This document shows positions 50,455 to 58,573 of a stretch of 64,000 nt of DNA, in pieces (positions within the stretch are counted from its first letter, which is position 1; every line of letters starts with the position of its first letter). Under the pieces are notes generated by a model, which was not told the origin of the DNA, did no database searches, and worked only from the letters and a program-made list of their open reading frames with translations. This DNA comes from Microbacterium arabinogalactanolyticum (GTDB taxonomy: Bacteria > Actinomycetota > Actinomycetes > Actinomycetales > Microbacteriaceae): positions 1,015,611-1,079,610 of the forward strand of contig NZ_BRZC01000007.1 in the NCBI RefSeq assembly GCF_030268005.1, written 5' to 3'. The position numbers were made by a program, and so were the translations under genes.

Positions 50455-51504
50455 TCACAACCCGGTAACAGCCCCAGGTGGCGTCTCACCCGAGCCCCGC
50501 TCGACCATCCGCGTGCCCAGTACGATGCGGCGATCCGGGCCGACGAGGCCGGCGATCCGGTCGAACAGCAGGTCGGCGGCGGCATCGCCGATCGCCCACG
50601 GGTCCTGCGCGACGGTCGTCACCGGCGGACTCATCAGCTCGGCCAGGTCGAAGTCGTCGAAGCCGACCAGGGCTGGATGCGCGTCGAGCAGCCGCAGCGC
50701 CTTGAGCACCGCCTTGGTGGTGCGGCTGTTGGTCGTGAACAGCGCGGTGGGCGGGTCGTCCAGAGAGGCGAGTTCGCTCAGCGCCTCGACGCACGCGTCG
50801 ACGTCGTCGTCGACGGCGACGATGAGTTCGGGACGCGTCGGCAGCCCGGCATCCCGAATGCCCTGCCGGAACCCGGCCTGCCTCCGCTCGGAGGTGTAGC
50901 GGCCGGACGTGTGCGCGAGGCAGGCGATGCTGCGATGCCCCGCCTGCACGAGATGGGCCACGGCGGTGGCGGCACCGTGCTCGTTGTCCACGATGACGAG
51001 GTCGGCGCTCAGCCCTTGCGGTGGCCGGTCGACGAACACGATCTTCGTGCCGGCGGCCTTCTCCGCCGCGAGGAACGACACGTCGACCTCCTCGTGGGCG
51101 ACGACGATCAGGCCGTCCAGCCGGCGGCTCAGCATCCTCCGCAGCACCCGCTCCCCCTCGATCGGGTCGTCGCCCCCGGAGGCGACCAGCACCAGCAGGT
51201 CGCGTTCCTGTGCGCGCTGCTCGATCGTGAAGACCAGTTCCGAGTAGAACGGGTCGGAGATGCGCGTCACGACGACGCCGATGGTCCGCGCCGACCCGGT
51301 GCGCAGCGTGTGCGCGAAGTCGTTGCGGCTGTACCCGAGCTCGGCGATCGCGCGCTCGACCGCCTTGGACTTGGCGCGGCTGACTCCGCCCTTGCCCGCG
51401 ACGACGCGCGAGACGGTCGACAGCCCGACGCCGGCACGCGCCGCCACGTCCTTCATGGTGGGGCGACCCGCGGCATCCGCGTTCTCGTCGCTCATCTTCG
51501 CCAT
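50455..51504 (-). CDS. LacI family transcriptional repressor
   Basis: The 349-residue regulator has the LacI HTH and hinge (PTMKDVAARAGVGLSTVSRVVAGKGGVS ... AIAELGYSRNDFAHTLRTG) and a periplasmic-binding-protein-like effector domain (TIGVVVTRISDPFYSELVFTIEQ; VDNEHGAATAVAHLVQAGH; ALVGFDDFDLAELMSPPVTTV). It most likely controls the sugar importer downstream and its own gene, since both promoters carry the same operator. Met 51495 is an alternative start. Confidence 0.93.
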   Translation of the reverse strand: MAKMSDENADAAGRPTMKDVAARAGVGLSTVSRVVAGKGGVSRAKSKAVERAIAELGYSRNDFAHTLRTGSARTIGVVVTRISDPFYSELVFTIEQRAQERDLLVLVASGGDDPIEGERVLRRMLSRRLDGLIVVAHEEVDVSFLAAEKAAGTKIVFVDRPPQGLSADLVIVDNEHGAATAVAHLVQAGHRSIACLAHTSGRYTSERRQAGFRQGIRDAGLPTRPELIVAVDDDVDACVEALSELASLDDPPTALFTTNSRTTKAVLKALRLLDAHPALVGFDDFDLAELMSPPVTTVAQDPWAIGDAAADLLFDRIAGLVGPDRRIVLGTRMVERGSGETPPGAVTGL

Positions 51505-51520
51505 AGTCAGAACAATTTCA

Positions 51521-51535
51521 TGAAAACGTTGCCAA
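51521..51535. promoter_or_regulatory. LacI operator upstream of the lacI-type gene
   Basis: TGAAAACGTTGCCAA, the same 15-mer as at 50423-50437, 17 bp upstream of the repressor start. It indicates autoregulation. Confidence 0.75.
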
Positions 51536-51556
51536 GTCCATGTCGACGGCGCGCCC

Positions 51557-51562
51557 TAGGCT
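51557..51562 (+). promoter_or_regulatory. -10 hexamer TAGGCT for the YdeI-like gene
   Basis: TAGGCT about 27 nt before the ATG at 51589. The short leader carries GGAGG, so this gene is leadered, unlike many others here. Confidence 0.4.
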
Positions 51563-51588
51563 GGGCCCACGGCGACACGGAGGTGCGG

Positions 51589-52158
51589 ATGGGCGTTCTC
51601 GACGAGGGCGAGCGGGTGAAGGCGGCAGATGCCGCGACCTGGCGCGACTGGCTGGAGGCCAACCACGCCACGGCGCCCGGCGTGTGGCTGCTGAACGTGC
51701 GCGGCTCCGCGGCGGACGGCATCGACTACGAGGACGCGGTGCGTCATGCCCTCTGCTTCGGGTGGATCGACGGTCCGGTGCGCACCTTCGCCGAGAACTC
51801 CGTCGGCCAGTGGTTCTCACCGCGCCGCAAGGGCAGCGGCTGGGCCGCGACCAACAAGGCCCGGCTCGCCGAGCTGGAGGCCACCGGGCTGCTGGCGCCC
51901 GCCGGCATCCGCGTGATCGAGGCGGCCAAGGCCGATGGGTCGTGGACCGTGCTCGACGGCCCGGAGGCCGGCATCGAGCCGCCCGAGCTCACCGCGGCGC
52001 TGGATGCCGTGCCCGAGGCGCGCGCGGCCTGGGACGGGTTCCCGAAGTCGGTGAAGAAGCTGGGGCTCACGCTGATCGCGACCGCCAAGCGCACGGAGAC
52101 CCGTGACGCGCGGATCGCGAAGATCGTGGCGGATGCCGCGGTGGGCAAGCGCCCCTGA
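51589..52158 (+). CDS. YdeI/OmpD-associated family protein
   Basis: The 189-residue protein has the YdeI-type pattern: WRDWLEANHATAPGVWLLNVRG, then YEDAVRHALCFGWIDGPVRTF, WFSPRRKGSGWAATNKARLAEL and the C-terminal DGFPKSVKKLGLTLIATAKRTETRDARIAKI. Proteins of this family are linked by name to bacteriocin protection or OmpD, but the biochemical function is unknown. GGAGG precedes the ATG; a GTG two codons upstream is possible. Confidence 0.85.
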   Translation: MGVLDEGERVKAADAATWRDWLEANHATAPGVWLLNVRGSAADGIDYEDAVRHALCFGWIDGPVRTFAENSVGQWFSPRRKGSGWAATNKARLAELEATGLLAPAGIRVIEAAKADGSWTVLDGPEAGIEPPELTAALDAVPEARAAWDGFPKSVKKLGLTLIATAKRTETRDARIAKIVADAAVGKRP

Positions 52159-52163
52159 TCACG

Positions 52164-52240
52164 CGGCGCAGCTCTGCAGATCGGCGCAGCTCCGCGGGCG
52201 AAAGCCGCAGAACCGCGAGGTCGTCAAGAACTGCGAGGTC
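52164..52240. repeat. intergenic repeat cluster related to the 32264-32395 repeats
   Basis: CGGCGCAGCTCTGC (52164-52177) and CGGCGCAGCTCCGC (52182-52195) form one direct repeat, GAACCGCGAGGTC (52210-52222) and GAACTGCGAGGTC (52228-52240) another. GAAC(T/C)GCGA is shared with the four-copy repeat in front of mntH. Both clusters lie between genes. Confidence 0.5.
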
Positions 52241-52260
52241 ACGGACGCCCGGCGTGGGCG

Positions 52261-52821
52261 CTACTGCGGGTCGAGGCCCAGGTCGTCCAGGTCGAACGCG
52301 GCGAGCCACTGCAGACCCTCGGCCTCGATGGCGGCCTGCGCGCCGGTCTTGCGGTCGACGATCACGGCGACGGCGAGCACCTCGGCGCCCTCACGGCGCA
52401 GCACCTCGACGGCCTTGAGGGCGGACTGCCCCGTGGTGGAGGTGTCCTCCAGCACGATCACGCGCTTGCCCTCGACGCTCGCGCCCTCCACCTGACGTCC
52501 GCGGCCGTGGTCCTTGGGCTCCTTGCGCACGACGAACGCGTCCAGCGGGCGGTCGGTGCCGACCGAGGCGTGCATGACGGAGTTCGCGATCGGGTCGGCG
52601 CCGAGCGTGAGACCGCCGACCGCGGAGATGTCGTGGTCCTTGATCAGGTCGAGCATGATGCGCCCGATCGCGGGAGCCGCGCGGTGGTCGAGCGTCAGCT
52701 TGCGCATGTCGACGTAGTACGTGGCCTTCTTGCCGCTGGAGAGCGTGAAGTCGCCGTGGAACACCGCCTCGGCGGTGATGAGGTCGAGCAGGGCCTGGCG
52801 GTCGGCGGCGAGATCAGTCAC
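52261..52821 (-). CDS. pyrE: orotate phosphoribosyltransferase PyrE
   Basis: The 186-residue enzyme converts orotate and PRPP to OMP in pyrimidine synthesis. Marks are the N-terminal FTLSSGKKATYYVDMRKLTLDH, GGLTLGADPIANSV, RKEPKDHGRG and the PRPP-binding motif VIVLEDTSTTGQSALKAVEVL. Start is the GTG at 52821, 6 nt after TACACT. The gene is convergent with the YdeI-like gene and not in a pyr operon here. Confidence 0.94.
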   Translation of the reverse strand: MTDLAADRQALLDLITAEAVFHGDFTLSSGKKATYYVDMRKLTLDHRAAPAIGRIMLDLIKDHDISAVGGLTLGADPIANSVMHASVGTDRPLDAFVVRKEPKDHGRGRQVEGASVEGKRVIVLEDTSTTGQSALKAVEVLRREGAEVLAVAVIVDRKTGAQAAIEAEGLQWLAAFDLDDLGLDPQ

Positions 52822-52827
52822 GGGTCC

Positions 52828-52833
52828 AGTGTA
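52828..52833 (-). promoter_or_regulatory. -10 hexamer TACACT, leaderless start of pyrE
   Basis: TACACT on the - strand ends 6 nt before the GTG at 52821. Confidence 0.5.
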
Positions 52834-52887
52834 TTCGGGGGGTGGTTCCGCCGCGCGTGCGCGATTAGCGTGGCATCCGGAGGTCTC

Positions 52888-53424
52888 ATGTTCTCGTACG
52901 ATCCCTACGCCGCTCTCGCCGAACTGCGCCCCGTGCCGCCGCTCGAGCTGACCAGCCCCGACCTCGAGGCGGGCGGCGCGATGCCGCTGTTCGCCTGGTC
53001 GTCCAGCCGGGGCGGTGAGGACCGGCATCCGACGCTGGAGTGGTCGCAGCCGCCGGCCGGCACGAAGAGCTTCGCGATCTCGTGCTTCGACCCGGACGCG
53101 CCGACGGGCTCCGGCTTCTGGCACTGGGCCGCGTTCGATCTGCCCGCCGACCTGCGCCGTCTCGAGGCGGGCGACGGCGATGCCGCGTCCCTTCCCGCCG
53201 GCGCGAAGGTGATGCCGAACGAAGCGCGCCTGGAGCGCTACATCGGGTCCGCGCCGCCGGCGGGCACCGGCGTGCACCGCTACTTCTTCGTGATCGACGC
53301 GCTGGACGTCGAGAGCCTCGACCTCGACGGCGACGAGACGCCGGGAACGCTCGGATTCCACCGGCACTTCCACACGCTCGCCCGTGGCATCCTGATCGGC
53401 ACCGCCGACCCGGCAGAGCGCTGA
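52888..53424 (+). CDS. YbhB/YbcL family (phosphatidylethanolamine-binding-like) protein
   Basis: The 178-residue protein has the PEBP pattern: GEDRHPTLEWSQPPAGTKSFAISCFDPDAPTGSGFWHWAAFDLP with the conserved DPDAP and WHW segments, and HRYFFVIDALDVESLDL later. It is cytoplasmic, with no signal. Function of bacterial members is unclear. GGAGG precedes the ATG. It is divergent from pyrE. Confidence 0.92.
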   Translation: MFSYDPYAALAELRPVPPLELTSPDLEAGGAMPLFAWSSSRGGEDRHPTLEWSQPPAGTKSFAISCFDPDAPTGSGFWHWAAFDLPADLRRLEAGDGDAASLPAGAKVMPNEARLERYIGSAPPAGTGVHRYFFVIDALDVESLDLDGDETPGTLGFHRHFHTLARGILIGTADPAER

Positions 53425-53478
53425 GGGCCGAAGCACCTGTCGGCTCAGAACACGGATGCCGTCAGACGCCGGCCGCGT

Positions 53479-54252
53479 TCACCGCGGAATGCGCACACCC
53501 GCCTCGCGCATCCGAGCCTCGATGAGCAGCACCAGCCGTGTGCCAGCATCCTGCGCGTCGACGCCGAAGTCGCGCAGCATCCCATAGCGCGCAGCGGTGT
53601 CGGTGCGTGCTTGCATCCCTGAGACGATCGCCAGCCGGTCCGGGTCGGCGAGATAGTGCGCAGCGAGTTCATCGGCCAGGCCAGGGATGCGAGGATCATC
53701 AACCTGCCAGTGGGCAGCCTCGGCGGCGCGACGGCTCATCTCGATGAACTCCGGGTCGCTCATCGCCCGCTCGATGTGGGCGATGTGCTCGTCGAATCCC
53801 TCGGGCACGAGCGCCCTGGCGAGAATCATCCCCTCGCGCATCGCTGCGATCTCGTCCGGATCGATGCCCTGCGCCGCCACGGAGTCGAGCACGGCGATCG
53901 CCCGCTCGGGCAGCAGCGCTCTGTCGCCTTCCGCAAGGCGACGCAAGGTCTTGCGCCGCTCGATCAGCTCGTCGATCCTGGCCGTCAATCGCCGCTCGAC
54001 GTCGACGATCTCGGCAGCGAAGTGCTCGTCGTCGGCATCCAGCAGCGGCGAGATCTCACCCAGCGGCACGCCTGCAGCGGCCAGGGTCCGCGCCTGCACG
54101 AGTCGCAGCAGATCGGATGCCGTGTAGCGCCGGTAGCCGGAGCTGTCACGCTCCGGCTCCGGCACCAGGCCGAGCCGATGGTAGTGCCGCACGGTCTTCA
54201 CGGTGACTCCTGCGAACGCCGCGGCTTGGCTGATGGTCACTCCGTCGTGCAT
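53479..54252 (-). CDS. MerR family regulator (TipA-like)
   Basis: The 257-residue protein has a MerR N-terminal helix-turn-helix (VTISQAAAFAGVTVKTVRHYHRLGLVPEPERDSSGYRRYTASDLLRLVQARTL), a dimerisation coiled coil (about 80-120) and a longer C-terminal helical domain like TipA-S antibiotic-binding domains. It is 10 bp after the class C beta-lactamase-like gene, in one operon, and the operon promoter has the MerR layout (19-bp spacer with a dyad). It is likely an autoregulated activator. Confidence 0.9.
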   Translation of the reverse strand: MHDGVTISQAAAFAGVTVKTVRHYHRLGLVPEPERDSSGYRRYTASDLLRLVQARTLAAAGVPLGEISPLLDADDEHFAAEIVDVERRLTARIDELIERRKTLRRLAEGDRALLPERAIAVLDSVAAQGIDPDEIAAMREGMILARALVPEGFDEHIAHIERAMSDPEFIEMSRRAAEAAHWQVDDPRIPGLADELAAHYLADPDRLAIVSGMQARTDTAARYGMLRDFGVDAQDAGTRLVLLIEARMREAGVRIPR

Positions 54253-54262
54253 GCTCCCATCC

Positions 54263-55372
54263 TCACGGACGACGGAACATCGCGTCGAACAGTCGCTGCT
54301 GACCCTGCTGGAACACCGGAGCAATCGTCATCGCCGGGTCGTCGACGTAGTTGATGCTCGCTGTCAGCACGCGACGAGCACCTGCAGTGGCGTACATCAG
54401 TGCAGCGTGGCCGGCCATCCCCCCGTTGTGGCTGAACACGGTGCCGTGCTCGCCGAGGTCCTGCACGAAAAGGCCCAGCCCGTAGCCCGTCTCGGGGATC
54501 GGCGTCTCGTGCGCGCGCGTCATCTCCGCGAACTGCGCGGCCGGAACCAGCCCACCGCTGACCAGCGCGGTGATGAACGTCTGCAGGTCGGCGGTCGTCG
54601 AGATCATGTCTCCACCACTCGAGACCCACGACGGGTCGTGCCGCGAGACGTCGATCGTGCGCTCGACACCGTCGTCGTCATAGCGGTAGTACGCGTGCGC
54701 ATACGGCTCGGCGATATCCGGCTCATCGGTCGGCTGCACGGTGCGGGTGAGGCCCAGGGGGCCGCTCACCACTCGCCGCAGTTCGTCGGCCAGCGGATGC
54801 CCGGTGATCTTCTCGACGAGCAGACGGAGGATCACGTAGTTCGTGTTCGAGTAGCTCCAGGCCGTTCCGGGGACGAAGCGCAGCGGCTTCGACAATGAGA
54901 CGCGGGCGAGTTCGGCCGCGGTGTGCGATGTGGTCAGCGAGTCGACCCACACCTTGCCCATCGGCGGTGAGGGCACCGCGAACTCCGGCCCATCCACGGT
55001 GTACTCACCGGTGTGGTTGAAGACGCCGCTGGTGTGCTGCAGCAGCATCCGCACGGTGATCCGCTCGTCGATGCCGAACTCGGGCAGCATCCGCGAGACA
55101 GGAGCGTCGAGCTCGATCCGTCCCTCGGCGACCAGGGCGAGCACGATCGTCGCGACGAAGGTCTTGGTGTTCGATCCGATGCGCACACTCCCGTCGATCG
55201 GCGGCAGTGCATCGCCGTCGAGGGCGGCGCGTCCGGCGGCAGCAGTCCAGTCGCCGTGCTCGTCGCGAATGCGCAGTGTCATTCCGGTCATGCCGGCGGC
55301 GACCATGTCGTCGAGGATGCTCTGCAGCTCAGCGCGGTGGGCGGTTGCCTCGGGGGCGAGGGTGGGGGACAT
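54263..55372 (-). CDS. serine hydrolase of the class C beta-lactamase family
   Basis: The 369-residue protein has intact catalytic motifs: S-x-x-K in IGSNTKTFVATIV (about residue 66), Y-x-N in WSYSNTNYV (about 160), and H-x-G in FSHNGGMAGH near the C-terminus. There is no signal peptide. Such proteins act as beta-lactamases, D-aminopeptidases or esterases. It is followed by a MerR regulator gene, so it may be induced by an antibiotic or other ligand. GGAGAG precedes ATG 55372. Confidence 0.9.
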   Translation of the reverse strand: MSPTLAPEATAHRAELQSILDDMVAAGMTGMTLRIRDEHGDWTAAAGRAALDGDALPPIDGSVRIGSNTKTFVATIVLALVAEGRIELDAPVSRMLPEFGIDERITVRMLLQHTSGVFNHTGEYTVDGPEFAVPSPPMGKVWVDSLTTSHTAAELARVSLSKPLRFVPGTAWSYSNTNYVILRLLVEKITGHPLADELRRVVSGPLGLTRTVQPTDEPDIAEPYAHAYYRYDDDGVERTIDVSRHDPSWVSSGGDMISTTADLQTFITALVSGGLVPAAQFAEMTRAHETPIPETGYGLGLFVQDLGEHGTVFSHNGGMAGHAALMYATAGARRVLTASINYVDDPAMTIAPVFQQGQQRLFDAMFRRP

Positions 55373-55415
55373 GTTCTCTCCGATCGTCATGCGGCCGGGT
55401 GCCGGCCGCGGAACG

Positions 55416-55446
55416 AAGATGAACCCTGACCATAGGTCAAGGTCAA
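55416..55446 (-). promoter_or_regulatory. MerR-type promoter with dyad in a 19-bp spacer
   Basis: On the - strand TTGACC (55446-55441), 19 bp, CATCTT (55421-55416). Within the spacer region CCCTGACC-ATA-GGTCAAGG (plus strand, 55424-55442) is a near-perfect dyad. This is the arrangement used by MerR activators, and the MerR gene is in the operon. Confidence 0.7.
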
Positions 55447-55484
55447 GAACTTTCTTCAGAACCGGCACTGTCGGCGCCCGCCAA

Positions 55485-55490
55485 TAGGCT
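55485..55490 (+). promoter_or_regulatory. -10 hexamer TAGGCT, leaderless start of exonuclease III
   Basis: TAGGCT ends 6 nt before the ATG at 55497. Confidence 0.5.
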
Positions 55491-55496
55491 GGACGC

Positions 55497-56342
55497 ATGC
55501 GTCTGGCCACCTGGAACATCAACTCGATCCGCACGCGCGTGGGGCGCGCCGTCGACTTCGCAGTCCGCGAGGACATCGACGTGCTCGCCTTCCAGGAGAT
55601 CAAGTGCAAGCCCGAGCAGTTCCCCTATGCGCCGTTCGAGGAGGCCGGGTACCACGTCGAGGTGCACGGCCTGAACCAGTGGAACGGCGTCGCGATCGCG
55701 AGCCGTGAGCCGATCACCGAGGTGTCCACCTCGTTCGCGGGGATGCCGGGCTTCGCGAAGGGCCACGAGGGTCCGGATGCCCCGCTCGAGGCGCGCGCGC
55801 TGGGCGTGACCGTGGGCGGCGTGCGGGTGTGGAGCCTGTACGTGCCCAACGGCCGTTCGCTGGACGACCCGCACATGGCGTACAAGCTGCACTGGCTCGA
55901 CGCGCTGCGCACCGCGACCGCCGCCGAGATCGCCGCGAACCCGAGCCGCCCGCTGGCGCTGGTCGGCGACTTCAACATCATCCCGTTCGACCACGACAAC
56001 GGCGACCCCGACATCGTGGTCGGCCGCTCGACGCACGTCTCGCCCGAGGAGCGCGCGGCGTTCTTCGCCCTGGAATCGGCCGGCCTGTCCGATGTGGTCC
56101 GCCCGCTCATCCCGGAGGGCTTCACCTACTGGGACTACCAGCGACTCAAGTTCCCCCGCAACGAGGGCATCCGCATCGACTTCGTGCTCGGCTCCGACAC
56201 CTTCGCAGGAGCCGTCACCGCGGCATCCATCCACCGCGAGGAGCGCAAGGGCGAGCAGCCCAGCGACCACGTGCCGGTGGTCGTGGAGCTCGACCTCGGC
56301 GGTCCGGAGGAGGACGACGACCTGCCGATGATCTTCGCGTGA
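55497..56342 (+). CDS. xthA: exodeoxyribonuclease III / AP endonuclease
   Basis: The 281-residue nuclease has the exonuclease-endonuclease-phosphatase fold: MRLATWNINSIRTRVGR, FQEIKCKPEQFP (metal-binding Glu), YVPNGRS, LVGDFNIIPFDHDN and the C-terminal SDHVPVVVEL. It cuts at abasic sites and degrades 3' ends in base-excision repair. Its stop overlaps the next gene's GTG (GTGA). Confidence 0.94.
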   Translation: MRLATWNINSIRTRVGRAVDFAVREDIDVLAFQEIKCKPEQFPYAPFEEAGYHVEVHGLNQWNGVAIASREPITEVSTSFAGMPGFAKGHEGPDAPLEARALGVTVGGVRVWSLYVPNGRSLDDPHMAYKLHWLDALRTATAAEIAANPSRPLALVGDFNIIPFDHDNGDPDIVVGRSTHVSPEERAAFFALESAGLSDVVRPLIPEGFTYWDYQRLKFPRNEGIRIDFVLGSDTFAGAVTAASIHREERKGEQPSDHVPVVVELDLGGPEEDDDLPMIFA

Positions 56343-57151
56343 GCATCCGCCTGATCGCGACCGATCTCGACGGCACCCTGCTGGGCGGCGACGGCGCGGT
56401 CTCGCTTCGCACGCGCGGGGCGCTGGACGCGGCGCGGGAGGCCGGGATCGCGACGATCCCGGTGACGGCGCGTCAGCCGATCGGGCTGCGGCCGATCGCC
56501 GCGCAGGCGGGCTTCACCGACTGGGCGCTGTGCGGCAACGGAGCATACGGTGTGCACCTGACCACCGGTGAGCACCTGTTCGCCGAGGAGATCCCGCCGG
56601 CCGTGCAGCAGGAGCTCGCCGACGCGCTGAACAGCGTGCTGCCCGGCCTCGTCTACGCGAGCGTGCGGGATGCCGGAGAGGGCTTCGTCGCGCAGGAGGG
56701 CTACGCCGCCCTCGCCAGGCTGAGCGACCACAAGCGCGATCCGGAGACGATGGGCGGTGTACCGCTGGCCGATGTGCTGGCGCTTCCCAGTCTGAAGCTC
56801 GTGATCCGGCATCCGTCGGTCTCGATCCCGGAGATCTACGCCGCGCTGCAGTCGCTGGGGCTGACAGGCTTCGAGGCCACGCTGTCGGGTGCGCCCTTCG
56901 TCGAGGTGATGGCGCAGGGCGTGACCAAGGCGACCGGCGTCGCTCAGGTGTGCGAGCGGCTCGGCATCGATCGCAGCGAGGTGCTCGCCTTCGGCGACGC
57001 GCTGAACGACCTCGAGATGCTGCGCTGGGCGGGCCGCGGCGTCGCCGTCGGGAACGCCATCGACGTGGTGCGGGACGCCGCCGACGAGGTGGCGCCGTCG
57101 AACGCCGACGACGGCGTCGCGCAGGTGATCGAGCGGATGCTGGCGGGCTGA
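56339..57151 (+). CDS. Cof-type HAD-IIB phosphatase
   Basis: The 270-residue protein has HAD motif I DLDGTLLGGDG (about residue 8), motif II in PVTAR, a cap domain of the C2B type, and motif IV LAFGDALNDLEMLRWAGRGVAVGNA. Such enzymes dephosphorylate sugar phosphates or nucleotides. The GTG start overlaps the xthA stop, so translation is coupled. Confidence 0.9.
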   Translation: MSIRLIATDLDGTLLGGDGAVSLRTRGALDAAREAGIATIPVTARQPIGLRPIAAQAGFTDWALCGNGAYGVHLTTGEHLFAEEIPPAVQQELADALNSVLPGLVYASVRDAGEGFVAQEGYAALARLSDHKRDPETMGGVPLADVLALPSLKLVIRHPSVSIPEIYAALQSLGLTGFEATLSGAPFVEVMAQGVTKATGVAQVCERLGIDRSEVLAFGDALNDLEMLRWAGRGVAVGNAIDVVRDAADEVAPSNADDGVAQVIERMLAG

Positions 57152-57203
57152 CGGCGAACCTCGCATTCCATACGCGCTGTGCTGCGTTGCAGAATGGATA
57201 GGC

Positions 57204-57314
57204 ATGTGCCACCGTGAACGGGTCCCCGAGCTGGCGCCGATGGTCATCGCCGCGGCCGCCGACATCTCCCGGCGCATGGGCGCCCCCGCTTCCGCACGGA
57301 GGTCATTCGCATGA
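57204..57314 (+). CDS. possible 36-residue leader ORF overlapping the deaminase start
   Basis: ATG 57204 opens a 36-codon frame (MCHRERVPELAPMVIAAAADI...) that ends in TGA overlapping the ATG of the deaminase gene (ATGA). The overlap and in-frame Met suggest either a translated leader peptide or the relic of an upstream gene. There is no homology I can name, and codon use is unremarkable, so expression is uncertain. Confidence 0.35.
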   Translation: MCHRERVPELAPMVIAAAADISRRMGAPASARRSFA

Positions 57315-58573
57315 CGACGCAGTCCGAATACCCGCAGCCCCCGCTGAGCCTGACCAAGGGCCTCGGCCCCGCGCTGGCGCACGACGACCCGGCGCGGCTC
57401 ATCGGCAGCTCGCTGTTCGCCGCCGATCGCGACTTCCCGCAGCTCACGCTGAACGGGCCCGCCATCGCGCACAACATCGAGGCGATGATGGGCTACGTCC
57501 GCGACCGCGGGGTGTCCATCGCCCCGCACGGCAAGACCGCCATGTCGCCCCAGCTCGCCCAGCAGCAGCTCGACGCCGGCGCATGGGGCATCACCGCCGC
57601 GACGCCCTTCCAGCTGCGCGTGTACCGCGCCGCCGGCATGCCCCGGCTGCTGCTGGCCAACCAGCTCGTCGAGCCGGGCGCGATCGCCTGGATCCGCGGC
57701 GAGCTCGCGGCCGACCCCGACTTCGAGTGCCTGGTCTACGCGGACTCCACCGCGGGCCTCGACCTGCTCGCCGATCCGGCCGCCGCTGACGCGGACCGCC
57801 CGCTCTCGGTGCTGCTCGAGGCGGGCAACCCCGGCGGCCGCACCGGTGCCCGCGACGAGGCCGCCCTGCGCGCGCTGGCGGAGCACGCGGCCCGCACCCC
57901 CGGCATCCGCGTCGTCGGCATCGCGACCTACGAGGGCACGCTCGGCGGCGACACCCCGGAGGAGAGCGCCGCGCGGGTGGTCGCCTTCGCCGAGAACCTC
58001 GGCGAGATCGTGGGACGCCTCGAGGAGGCGCAGCTGGTCCCCGCGGACTGCACGGTCTCGATCGGGGGCAGCGCGTACTTCGACGCCGCGGTCGACGGCC
58101 TGATCTCCGCCGGCATCGCCGCGCACCGGATCCTGCTGCGCAGCGGCGCCTATCTCACGCATGACGACGGGTTCTACTCCCGGCTGACCCCGCTCGCCCG
58201 CGGCAACGCCGCCGCGCCCGCGCTGCGCCCCGCGATCACCGTGTGGGCGCCCGTGCTCAGCATCCCCGAGCCCGGCCTCGCGATCGTGCTCTGCGGGCGG
58301 CGCGACGTCGGCTTCGATCAGGGGATGCCCGTCGTGCACGGTTCCCGCGGCCGGGACGGCTCCGACCCCCGCCCGTTCAGCGGCACGATCACGCAGCTCG
58401 CCGATCAGCACGCGTTCATCCAGTTCGATCCCTCCGGCGACGCACCGCGCGTCGGCGACCTCGTGGAGCTGGGGATCTCCCACCCCTGCACCACGCTGGA
58501 CCGGTGGGGTCTGGTCCCGCTCGTCGACGACGAGGCGCGCATCGTCGACCTGATCCGGATGCACTTCGCATGA
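57311..58573 (+). CDS. fold-type III PLP-dependent amino acid deaminase/aldolase (D-serine dehydratase-like)
   Basis: The 420-residue protein has the alanine-racemase-like N-terminal barrel with the PLP Lys in IAPHGKTAMSPQLAQQQL (about residue 74), GNPGGRTGAR and GIATYEGTLGG, and a C-terminal domain with the zinc-type HPCTTLDRW of D-serine dehydratase/D-threonine aldolase relatives. It would eliminate ammonia from, or cleave, a D-amino acid or amino-sugar acid. The next gene starts within its stop (ATGA). Together with a KDG-type kinase and RidA, D-glucosaminate is a candidate substrate. Confidence 0.88.
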   Translation: MTTQSEYPQPPLSLTKGLGPALAHDDPARLIGSSLFAADRDFPQLTLNGPAIAHNIEAMMGYVRDRGVSIAPHGKTAMSPQLAQQQLDAGAWGITAATPFQLRVYRAAGMPRLLLANQLVEPGAIAWIRGELAADPDFECLVYADSTAGLDLLADPAAADADRPLSVLLEAGNPGGRTGARDEAALRALAEHAARTPGIRVVGIATYEGTLGGDTPEESAARVVAFAENLGEIVGRLEEAQLVPADCTVSIGGSAYFDAAVDGLISAGIAAHRILLRSGAYLTHDDGFYSRLTPLARGNAAAPALRPAITVWAPVLSIPEPGLAIVLCGRRDVGFDQGMPVVHGSRGRDGSDPRPFSGTITQLADQHAFIQFDPSGDAPRVGDLVELGISHPCTTLDRWGLVPLVDDEARIVDLIRMHFA

